A stretch of DNA of 64,000 nt from Rhea pennata (Eukaryota; Chordata; Aves; Rheiformes; Rheidae): positions 2,356,001 through 2,420,000 of the forward strand of contig NW_026907680.1 in NCBI RefSeq assembly GCF_028389875.1. The letters run 5' to 3'. Every line of letters begins with the position of its first letter. Positions within the stretch are counted from its first letter, which is position 1. The position numbers and the translations under genes are program-made. The notes under the pieces were generated by a model. The model saw only the letters and a list, made by a program, of their open reading frames with translations. It did not search any database and was not told the origin of the DNA. This document shows, piece after piece, positions 31,226-41,900 of this stretch.

Positions 31226-31852
31226 GCAGGGGGGATGTTGCCCCAGTGGTCCCCATTGCACTGCATATGTGTGTGCGTGGGGCTGCCGTGTGTGTGTCTT
31301 TGCCTGTGAAAGGCCCAGCTGTGTCGTTGGCATGTGCGTGTCGGCGTGTTTGTGGGGCAGCCATGTTGACGTGTGCATGGTTGCTGCAGAACAAACCAAG
31401 GGTGATGAGCTCGATTGAACGTATTTGCCATGACACTGTCTGAAATTAGCTTAAAACTCCAATGCAGTGAGTTCCCAGCAAGACATACAGGTTGAACCAG
31501 GTGATGGGATGTCTCCTCCCTGTCAGAGGTGCTCATCGTACATCATCCATAGCTCCAGCATTTCCCATGGCCAGTTCACACTGCGCAGCTGTGGTGGTCT
31601 CTGATAGGGCTGTAATTAGCTGTGCTGTCACTTGATGGCACTGGCTCAGTGGAGATGGGAGCAGCCATGAGAAAGGGTCACCAGCAAGGCTGGGAGGTGG
31701 CCTGGGAGTCCTAGTCCCCTAAGGGAAGGAGCCTCCTTTGGAAAGGTGTCTGCTCTGTCCTTCCCTTCTGCAGCGCCCCATTGACCATGCAAGATTGGAG
31801 CTCCCTCCCATTGCTTCCCCTCTCATTTCTTTTCTGTTTTGCTGTCCCACAG

Positions 31853-32497
31853 GCTTTAGGGGCAGAGAACAAATCCCCAAAGAATCTGTTCAAATGTTGG
31901 CAGTGACAGGTGAGACTTTTGGGGGCAAAATGCCTCAAAACCAGGGGCTGCGGCTCAAACACCCACTCTAAAACACAGCATTGGCCCCGGCACAGCCCCA
32001 GTTTGAATTAGACCTTCACACGAGCCTCTGCTTTCGGCTAGATGCTGCCATCACCCACTAACAACAGAGAGGACTGGGTGCTCCGTGGTGCCGTTCATTT
32101 CCTCCTTGGGTCGTGCTAGCTCAGGCAAACACCTCTCTGAAGTGGCTACTGCTCCATGACCTGTGAAGCAGCTGAAAGAGCACCAGTGTGTCCACAGATG
32201 ACTAACCCTTTGCTTCTGGCCTCCCCAGGGGAACACTTTGTTGATAGGCACCGAGTGGAGCTGACTGAACACGTTGTAGAAGTGAAAGGTGTCCTGGACC
32301 TCCTGCTCGGGGACATTCTGGACTTTGAGCAATACCAAAGAATTCTGGCGGAGAAAATATCCCACACCATGATGCGTGAGCTGTTCAGGCTGTTGCTGAG
32401 CTGGACTTCCTGGTGCAAGGATCGCCTGTACGAGGCCCTGAAGAAAAAGCCCCCACGCCTCGTTGAAGTCCTTGAGAATAATTTGCAGAGGCACTGA
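31853..32497 (+). CDS. CARD-only protein, NLRP1/ASC/CARD8-type CARD (94 aa)
   Basis: Two exons: 31853-31909 (acceptor TGTCCCACAG, donor ACAG/GTGAGA) and 32229-32497 (acceptor CCTCCCCAG, stop TGA). The first in-frame ATG is at 31894, giving 94 residues that are almost entirely one CARD. The CARD begins at EHFVDRHRVELTE (residue ~7), continues with VLDLLLGDILDFEQYQRILA and MMRELFRLLLSW, and ends with CKDRLYEALKKKPPRLVEVLE. The pattern HFVDxHRxxL, EQYQ, MRxLF, CKDxLYxAL is that of CARDs at the C-terminus of NLRP1, CARD8 and ASC, which recruit caspase-1 in inflammasomes. No FIIND, PYD or caspase domain is seen upstream, so it may be a decoy or adaptor CARD, or the last exons of a larger gene whose 5' part is missing. 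The first exon is open upstream of the ATG but has no earlier in-frame start in the exon. It lies about 6.5 kb upstream of the U gene on the same strand. Confidence 0.75.
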
Positions 32498-32599
32498 CTG
32501 CTCTGTGATACAGAGGAGTTCTTCCATGGAGAAGCAAAGTTCCTCTAGGCAGCTCACAAGTGACTTCACAAATGGCAGCATCACCAAATCACTGAATCA

Positions 32600-33310
32600 A
32601 CACATTGCTGAAGTTGGAAAGCACCCCTGGAGAACATCTGCCTCCACCCTCTTTTCTTTTATACCTGGAGGTATACCTGGAGCATGCTGACTGAGACCGT
32701 GTCCAGTTGGGTTTTGAGCAGCAGCAAGGATGGAGACTCATAGTCCTGCTGAGCAACTTGGTCCAGTCTTCCATCGCTCTTGCAGCAGAAAATCTTTTCT
32801 TACATTTCAATGGAATTTCTTGTATTTCTACATGTGCCTGTTGCCTCCCATCCTGCCACTGGCTGTCACAGAAGAATCTGTCTCTGTCTTCTTTATGCCA
32901 TGTCCCCATCAGGTACTTCTGTACATTCAAATTGCCCTGAGCCTTCTCCCCTTACACACTGAACAGGCCCAGCTATCTCTGTCTCTCCTCATACAGGAGA
33001 TGCTCCAGGCCCTTAGTCTTCTTTGTGGTTGGACTCACTCCAGTAGGTCCATGTTTCTCTTGTGCTGGTGGACCAAGCTCTCCAAGTGCGGCCTCACCAG
33101 TGCTGAGCAGAGGGGAAGGATCACCTGCCTCCACCTGCTGGCAATGCTCTTCCTGATGCAGCCCAGGATACCATGGCTGCTCTTTGCCACCAGAGCACAT
33201 TGCTGGTTCATGGTCAGCTTGGTGCCCACCACAACCCCCAGGTCCTTCTCTGAAAAGCTCCTTTCCAGCACAACCAGGTATCAGCACCCCTCCCTGGTTA
33301 CACACCAAGT
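32600..33310 (-). mobile_element. CR1 LINE, end of reverse-transcriptase ORF plus 3' tail
   Basis: Inverted partner of 22430-23115. The frame 33271-33035 has the CR1 ORF2 C-terminal blocks KDLGVVVGTKL and ALVRPHLE. It lies just downstream of the CARD stop codon. Confidence 0.9.
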
Positions 33311-34485
33311 CCCTGCTTCATCAGGACATTGTTGAAGAAGCAATGGGAGACAGCGTGGAGCCCTCCTGGAGGCAGCTGCACAACACCTGCTGCTCTCCTC
33401 TCCTGCACTGAGCTTGCCAACACCCCTGCTGCCTCCCCAGGCTGGTTGCTCCTTCCCAGGCACTAACAGCAGCTTTGTGGCCACTGGTGGCCTCTCAGGT
33501 CTTGAGGCCCAAGTGAGCTCACTAGCAGAAGCAGCAGCAAGGTTCCTCCTCCTGGCTTCCAAGTGGGTGGGGCTGGAATCACCTCCCTGTCAGCACTGAC
33601 ACCATTTTCCTGCCGCGACGCTCCCGGGTGCAAGGCACAAGTGCCCTCACACTCAGCATCAAAGCCTTGTGCCTGCCAGTGGCCATGCTGGGCTGCACTG
33701 GAGGGTTTTCCACTGCAGGAGGACTGAAGTAGGGGACACAGAACAGATCCAAGAGCAATGTGCTCAGTGCTAAGAGAACGCTGAAAATGCTACATGTCTG
33801 TAGCAGGAAGAGAATGGAAGGGAGCAGAGGGACTGCTTTGGCTAAAAGGCAGCACCTGACTTGAGCAAGCCCACACGTGTGCTTCCATACAAAATACTTA
33901 GGCAGCTCCATCAAGCTGCAGAAGAAAGGTTAGCCAGCTGGTTACTCGCACGAGAAGGGACATGGACTTTACTGTGCCAGACATGCTCCATATCCCTGCA
34001 GGCTTGTTAGAGGGAAGTGCCATGTGCCTGGCAGTTTTTGAAACCCCTTGGAGTTTAGGTTCAGCCTGCGGCAAGGATTTCTCACAGCCAGACCACTTAG
34101 TGGGAAACCATTACCGTGCTGTGTAAAGCAAATATTTTTCACCAGCATTGCATTGTATTTTGTGCCGGTCACATCCTTTCTGCTCAGAATATCACAATGC
34201 CTCTGTATTACCCTGGAAAGTGGCATTTGCTGCAGATCCTTCAGTAGATGCATGGAGGCCAACACATGTACTTCCAACTTCACCTGCACCTGGGAGAGGG
34301 GGAAAAAAAAACCCCAGTGTTAGTTTTTTAGCACACGTAGCCCAAAGCGTTTGTGGAAATAAATAGTACATGGGACTGGAGAGTGCAAAAATGTAGAGAG
34401 ATGTAAAGCCCTCAGAGGAACTCAAAATGAAAGGGGCCCACACAGAGGAAGACATTTGATTTTTTGTGTTTGATTATCACTCAAC

Positions 34486-34832
34486 GGGCTCTTGAAAGAG
34501 AGTGAAGGAAATTCCACTGGATATCCCCATCAAAGGGATGGGGCCGAACTCTTTTCACTAGTGCCACGCAACAGGACAAGAGGCAACGGGCACAAACTGA
34601 ACCAGCGGAAGCTCCGCCTCAATATGAGGAGGAATTTCTTTCCTGTGAGAGTGACCGAGCATTGGCAGAGGTTTCCCAGAGACATTGTGGAGTCTCCTCC
34701 TCTGGAGAGATTCAGACCCTGCCCGGATGCAACCCTGTCTAACATGGTCGAGGTGACCCTGCCTGAGCAGGGAGGTAGGACTAGATGATCTCCTGAGGTC
34801 CCTTCCAACCTTACCCATTCTGTGATTCTGTG
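34486..34832 (+). mobile_element. CR1 LINE 3' end shared by T and V
   Basis: CR1 end with GAGGAATTTCTTTCCTGTGAGAG, GGTGACCCTGCCTGAGCAGG, CCCTTCCAACC and CTGTGATTCTGTGATAT. The same insertion is at 55026-55360 in V (minus strand). Q has the uninterrupted site at about 20255-20300. An ATATC repeat flanks the insertion and is a probable target-site duplication. Confidence 0.92.
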
Positions 34833-37551
34833 ATATGCACCACACGTTTTCAGAAAACCCACCGACCATATCTACTTACACCATTGGCCAACTTGGACCC
34901 CTGCAGGTCTCTGTCTCCAAGCGTCCCATCTTCCTTCACAGCTCAGAAAGGCAGTTTTATGGAGGACAAATCTTTTAGCCGCTTTCTGCTGAGCCTTCTC
35001 GATGGAGATGTATATGCATACACAAACACACACACGGGTACCACTTGCCCTGTCGAAACTTCCTTTTTTTCCAGGGAAGCTCCTCTACAGGACTATGTAA
35101 ACCAACCAAGAAGACCCTCAGTGTCTTCCTGCATCGAGCACAATCAGATAAAGTCTCAGAAGCCAATAAATGACATTGCTGCCAGTCAGCACGGGATGAC
35201 ATTCAAAAATGCTAGTGTTAGGCAATAGGTTTGTGGACACGCCAGCAAATGTTGAAAGCTGTAGAGAAACAAATCACAGTGCTGGGGGAGGAAAAGATCC
35301 TGGAGAAAAAAGGACCTCTCTGATGAGCTCCGTGCTTTGAAATAGGTCCTGTCACAAAGCAGGGACTCCAGAGGAACCAGTTTGCCCTCCTCCTCCGCCC
35401 ATACCTTTCCTTTGTCAGAGCCTGGGAAGCACACTGCATACACGAGTGGAAGGCCCACATCTCCAGTGGATCTGAGGAGCTTTCCTTCTCTGACAATACC
35501 TATGCAGACTCTTCCTGGGCCCTTCTGCGAATGGAGCCATTAGGAGCCACAGTCATCTCAGTGTGGCCGGGGACACTGGTGGGGAGTTCTTGTTTTCTTC
35601 TTGAAATTGTATGAGTAAAGAGAAAAGCAAGAACTCAGCCCGTCCAGGAGAGCTCCTGCTGAAGGTAGCAGCCCAGCATGCCAAGAGGCCCACTTGCCTT
35701 CTGAGGCCATACTTGAAGACCGGGCTGAGAAAATTGTGGGCTTTACCTGAGGACTTTGGCTCCCCAGTATGGCTTAAGGCCTTTGTGATGAGGAGTTCCC
35801 GCACCCTTTTCCAATCCAAATCATGCTCCCATACGGGCAGCTGACTCTCTGCTGTGACAAACATGGTCTGGAGGAAAAAGCCAGCCCAAGATGTCTTTCT
35901 GCCTTGCTTGCTTCTGGTAGGGATCAATCTTTTCAAACAAACCAAAACCAGAACCTCTCATTCCTCTCCATGTTATAGGCTCCCCAAATAAGAGCTACAG
36001 AAGGACCAAAGCACAGGGAATGGCTGGGCAATAAAGTGCCAGAGGGTATTTGCTGCAGGAGGAGTAAGGCCTCTTGGGGAGTAAATGACCACATCTGAAC
36101 TTTGCATGCACCGGGGCAGGCTGTGAGCTAACAGCTCTTGGTCAGGAAGGAGAGGCAAGAGAGAGGTCGCTGAAAGCCACATCTCCTTGCCCTGCGGAGG
36201 TGAGAAGAAGCCCAGCAGAAGTGCTTTGAAGAGGAAGAGAGAGCCAAGCAAGGAGCCGCATCTGGCCCTGCCACACATTGACGGTGTGCTTTCAGCCCAA
36301 GGTGGGGGTGCGCTTCTGGAAGGACCAAGCGGACAAAGGCTTTGTGTCTCCTGCGTCTGGCTGAGGAAGCTCCCAGGCCCCAGGCTGCTGGAAGAAGACC
36401 CTGTTGGGGCAATCAGTGCATTCTTTGCTGTTCTGCACCTACTTGCTGCTGTTCCAGCCTGTGCTAGAAAGACTGTGCTGAAGCACCAGCAGCTCTCGCA
36501 ACACTGGCCTCAAGCACTTAGTGAGCTGCAGTTTGCAAGCAGAACCTCCGTGTACTTGCTGCTGCTCCAGCCTTTGCAAGAGAGGCCTAGGCTGGAGTAA
36601 CATCTCATTGGAATCGGACTCTCTCCTAAGCCAGAGGTCTGTCTGCAGAGAAGGCAGTGCCTGGCCTGGCCCTGGGGCCTGTGGGGCAGAGGCTCTGCGG
36701 GCTGGCAGAGGCCATGTGGGGTTTTCTGGGAGGAAAACATCTGCACTGGAGGAGAAGAGAGCTAAATTCCCTAATTCTCCCTCCCACCGCACTTCTGTTC
36801 TGCCTTCCTCCCCTTCTCGCACCATGGCTCCACCGCCTGCTGCTTTTCCTGCCAGCACCAAATGCCCTCTCCCATGTCTATTGCCTGCCTTAGCCAACAC
36901 ACACCAGCCCACTTCTGGGGCACTTGGCTGTGCCCCAGAGAGCCCTCCCGGCAGCAGGGCACTGCCTCGGGGCACGCACCTCTTGGCAGGTGCCAAGAAG
37001 CAGCTGCCACAAAGGCTCCTGGGGCCAGCAGAGCTGCTGCTGCTGCTGCTGCTGTGCGTGGGCAGAGCAGGGGCAAAAGCACTTTCTGAGCTTCCCCACA
37101 GACCTGCTGACCCCTCAGCAGCCTCCCCAGTCTCCAGCTCTTCTCCAGCCTTGGCACCTCCTTTTCCCTTCCCCCAAAACAACAGCGTGGAACAGAAAGC
37201 CAACACTGGGGAAACCTCCTTCCCTGTGGAGTGGTCCCTGCCTTGACTTTCCTCCGGGCAAGCTCCTGGGGCTGAGCAGCAGCTCTGAGCAGCCTTGCCC
37301 CACACAGCCTCTGATCTGGGACAGCAAGATCCTGCCCTTCTGTGGGCTGCTTCTTCCCACCATGGCTTCTCCACGCAGCCCTGCAGGCAGTTGCCCAGGC
37401 GGGCTGAGTGCTGACCAAGGCAGGTGGCAGAGGCATGGCCCTGGGCACCCTGACCTCCCAGGACACTGCTCTCAGGCACAGCCCTGGGCACACCTGGCTG
37501 CACGCACGCCCTGCTCGCACAGCCCTGCCGCCCTCCCCGGTAGAAGGGAGC

Positions 37552-38991
37552 CGTGCCACCCTGTCCCTCGGACACTGTGGCAGCAAGTCCCTGCCCTAAA
37601 GCACCAGCTGCTCCACCGAGAGAGCTCTCTGGAAAGATGGCCTCAACCATCACCTGCGCGAGGTCTCCAGGACCCCGCGAGCAGCTCAGCAGCACTGCCC
37701 TGCAGCCAGAGACTTCCCACTGGAAGGGCTCTGCCCATTTCTGCCAGAAGGAGCTCTCAGCTGCTGCCTCCCTCCTGAGCGTCCGGAGCTTCCCTCCGTT
37801 TTGTCTCAGCTCAGCTCAGCACGGGCAGGCAGTGCCCTCAGCACTGCGGCTCCTGGCAGAGGAGCTGCTCCTGCACCCAGCAGGGAAGTCATTTCCCCAG
37901 GCTTCTAGCAGTGAGTGAGCTGAGTCAGCCTGGGCCCCTCATTTCTTTGGGGAGAAGCCCTCCAGGTGGTGGGGCAGACACCTCCATCCCATGCACGCCA
38001 CCAACCCCCAGGACGGTTGTGGGATTCATCCTGCTTAAGCTGCCGTGTGCCCAAAAGAGGTGCACAGAAGTGTGCGAGCTCCTTGTCCCCCCTCCCATTT
38101 CCAGTCCAAAGTGGTGGAAGGTGGGAGTCAGCTGCTGCCATGGAAACACTGGGTGACACCAGAGGTGCCAGAGGTGATCCAGGGCATGTGCAAGTGCCTG
38201 CGAGCTCTCCCTGGGCAATGTGGAGAGACACAGACCCGTGTGTGGCATCATCTGGGGGCTCTGGGGGACATTCCCAGAGGCAGGATGCACCAGCTGCCCA
38301 CGCCTGGCAGGAAGAAACTTCTCCTTCGGCACTGAGGCAGGGCTTTGCTGCCTGCCAAGGCCTTGCTGGAGGTTTCCCTGCCATCGGTCCGTTCTCAGCA
38401 CTTCCTTGCACTGGGGGCAGCAGGAGCCGCAGCCTGTGCTGTGTCGCCATGGGTGGAGGCTGGTGCAGTGCCCCACTGCCCCCCTCCCCTCGCAGCCAGG
38501 TTTCCCGCATGGGGCCATGGCCGGGCTGAGTGCAGCCGCAGCACCCAGCCCAGCCGGTCCCCCGGTGGGGTTATCCCTGCCCCAGGACCTCCCCAGTGCG
38601 GGGGTCACGGCAGCCCCACAAGTGCCCCGTGCAGCCCCTCCCCACTGCAGGGCCAGCCCTGGCCGGGGGCCCCGGGGGTCCCGGTCCCCTCTGTGACATG
38701 GGCTGGCGTCACAGGGGACATCCCTGCTGGGTCACAGCCACCGCTGCCCTCTCCCGCCCGCCCACGCACCCTCCCCACTCGTCCCGCTTAGCCCGCCGCA
38801 GCGCAGGCGCTGGGGCTGCTCTGGGCACCGCTGTGCTGCCAGGAGCCGACGAGCCCCAGCGGGAGCCGGCGACAGGAGCCCGGGGCAGCGCGGGGCTGCG
38901 CTGAAGGGCGCAGCAGGAGCAGCCGAGCGGCCAGGAAGCCTTTGCAGGGACCCTCCCGCTGCGCGGCCAAGCCAGAGCGCCCGGCACGGAC
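37552..38991 (+). other. Upstream region and 5' UTR of the CCDC81-like gene U
   Basis: 37.6-38.5 kb holds no exon I can support; open frames are present on both strands because the sequence is GC-rich. From about 38.75 kb CpG density rises up to the ATG at 38992, consistent with promoter and 5' UTR. The sequence just before the start, ACGGACATGG, is an acceptable Kozak context. Confidence 0.55.
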
Positions 38992-41900
38992 ATGGAGCTC
39001 CGGGACGCTGGCCGCGCCACGCAGCGTGAGCAGCGGGTGCCCGTCATCCCCCCGCGGGGTAAGGCCTTCGCGACCTCCTTGCCCAGGATTGCTGTCGAGA
39101 GGCTGAGCACCAAGATGGGCTGTAGATGCCCGGGGGCTGCGGGGGGCCTGGGCAGGCTGGGGGTGCCCCAAGGGTCCTCCGCTGATGGTGCCTTGTGGTG
39201 CAGGGGGCATGACGTGTCTTTGCCTTGCTTTGCAGTGGCCGTGCCCATCTGGGAGGGTGTCTCCAACTACATCCAGGAGAAGCTGGTGCTGAACAAGGTG
39301 GGTGTGCCATCCTCTCCCTCCCCTCCCATACCCATGCTGGCAGCAGCACTGACCCCTCGGGGCCATGGGCCGCAATAGTCCTGCCCCTCCTCTCCAAGCA
39401 GAAGCAACCTCCCTGCAGAAGCATGCTGCAAATGACAGCTGTGCCCCAGACCGACTTCTCCCAAAAGGGAGGTGCCCAATGTGCAGTGCAGCTGTGGTTG
39501 CTGGAAGGGTGGGAGGCTTTCTGGGCCCTCTCTGGAGATCCTGGCAGAGTGCAAGGCCAGAAAGGGAGCTGTTCTGGGAAAGCCTTTTCTTCGTGTGCTG
39601 GAGGGGCGGCAACATTGCCTTTGGAGGCTGAGGAGGAGGGGGAGGAAACTCTGGGGAATGGCCTTCTCAGGGAGTTCTCCAGGGCTTCCGCCAAGCTTTC
39701 CAGAAGGCTCTGTCTTGCCCCTTTGCATGCCAGCCATGGGCAGGGCACCTAGCACCGTGGCCATGCTTGGAGAACAACTCTCTCTTTGTCTGTCTCCCAT
39801 GCTTCTAAGGCTTCTCTCTACTTCTCTGGCTGCAGGATGTGAGAATTATTCCCCTTGGCACCTTCAGTGTTGCTACAAAACAAGTCGTTGCTGGCAAGAA
39901 CGGTCCTCTGACTGTTCAGAGACCCGCATTTCGCCTCTCAAGCAACCTTGTGGATCTTCACGGCCTCAGCCACGAGGAGGCCTCTGTTGCTGGTAAGAAG
40001 GCAGACTGAAACCTCGGCTTCCCCTGGGGACATCGCGGGGCTGTGGCTCTCTGCTGTTTCCCAGGGGCTGTTAGAAATTGAGACTTGCTGCCCCGGGTGC
40101 TGAGCAGAGCTTCAGGGTGTTTTGACTGTCACAACATTATAATGCAGAATCCAACGAGAGTCTCTCGGTGTGTCTCTCTCTTGCACTGGCTCGAACGCGT
40201 GGCTCCATAGTGGGGCTTTTGTGGCTGCTGCTTCCAGTGCCGTGTAGTTGCCACTGTTGTTCCCCGTTGATGCCACAGCAGCCGTCTGCTCAAAAGGACA
40301 AGTCCTTCCTATTGCTTCCTAACACCGATGGATTAAGAGGCAGCGTGGAAGGCTGTTGTGCAGCCCATGTGTTTTCCTCCTCCTTTGGAGCCAGTGTGAC
40401 ATGGCACAGCTAAGGCTCGTCAAAGCTAGCATGGCCTGAGTGCCGGCACCATTCCTCTGTGCACTGCCTTCTGCCGGCAGCTGGCCCCCTTGCTGCTCTG
40501 CTTGGCCTGCCCTCCTGCCTCCCGCTCCCAGGAGGTGGCCAGGGCTCGCTCTTGGTGTCTGTGCAGGGAAGGAAGCCCTGCGGTAGCCTTGTCCCAGGAG
40601 GCTGCAGAGTGCTTTGAATTTGGGCCAGGGAGGGCTGACAGGAGCCTCCTGTGGGGGCTTTTGTGGGGGTTAAAGCAGAGAGCTCTGCAGCTCCGTGCTG
40701 CCGCAAGACCTTCAGGCGCCCAGCACTGTGTGGGAGCCTGCTGAAGGGCTCCGTCCGTGACTGTGCTGCTCTTTGCTTGTTGCCTAGGGCGCAGGAAAGC
40801 TGAGACCCTCAAGTATCCTCACGTAGCCGTGGCCATCTCCATGCCTTGGAAAACAGTGGCGGCCTGCGTGGAGGAGACCATGTACCTTCTGTCTTGCTGC
40901 CTGGCCAATGGGAAGAACGTGGCCCTTCTTTTCAAGGGCATTGGCGTGCTTCTCATTGAAGGCAAAGAGGTGACAATGTGGTTTTACAGAGGCTTTCTGT
41001 GCAGGCTGAATGCCTCCCCACAGCTGCTCAAAGCTCTTCTGGATGTAAGTCTGCCTTTTTCCACAGCTCTCCTTCTCACCCCTTTGCAAGCCTGGCCAAG
41101 TCCAAAGCAACCACTCTCCCCCCACTGCCGGGTCCTGGGAGTTCTTTCCTGCTAGGCTTCCTCCAGAAGTCTTCCAGAAAGTCAGCCTTTCCTTGGGGTC
41201 TTTGTGTTAGGATCCCATTTGTCTCCAGGCCTCCTCTGGCCATGTTTGGGATTGTGGGGCAGTGCGTCCAACAGCTGCTCCTCAAGTTGCAGAAGACTCT
41301 TGGGGTTTGTCACAAAGTCATTGCAAGCCAGGGCCTTTGCCCAGGTCTCCAGTGCAGCCGTGTCATTCAGCCTGGGCTTTCTGGTGCAGCAGACCTCTGC
41401 TTGCCTCCCTTGACTTCTCCACTACGCAACAACTGCTCTCCTGCATCAGCCTCTTGGCTCTTGCCCTTGACAGAAGCCTGCCAGTGTTTCTGGCCATCTG
41501 CCTGTATTATTCCGCACCTGCTGGTCTGTAGAATGGAGGTGGGGGTGGCTGTGAGCAAGAGCGAGGGGTGTTTCCCTCTTCCTGAGTGGCAGCTTCTTCT
41601 CTGATTAGTGGAAACATGGTCTGCCCTTGTGGGCAGCAAGGTCCTTTTCTTCGTAGCATCTCACCCATGTCTCTGCCCTTTGCAGATGCCAGAGATGAGG
41701 CATTCAGTTCTCGCAAGCACCCAAACAGCGGCTTCCCTGATCCATTCTGGCTCTCTCATTGTCTTTCCAACGTGAGTACTTTGGTTTGCTCCTTTCCACC
41801 TGAGTTCCTGGCTCACCCAAAGAGCAGCTCCTCACTGCAGGTTTGGTCGAGATGTGTTACCAGAGCTAGTGAAGGCTGCTCAGGATGTGCTTGCAGAGCA

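Larger units (their letters stand above)
30757..37551 (+). repeat. Duplicon T (inverted copy of Q)
   Basis: Runs from the CpG island through the CARD gene to just upstream of the U gene, in opposite orientation to Q. The Q and T arms are separated by a ~5.8-kb spacer (CR1, R, S). Compared with Q it lacks about 1.9 kb (Q 17.93-19.86) and about 0.9 kb (Q 21.09-22.03), and it has gained the CR1 at 34486-34832. GC-rich open frames at 36.4-37.7 kb exist on both strands and are not credible genes. Confidence 0.85.

Noticed and set aside
29917..31536. 539-codon minus-strand ORF across the S tail, CpG island and minisatellite
   Set aside because: It is the antisense shadow of the Ser/Gly repeat tail and the GC-rich minisatellite; no domain is recognisable.
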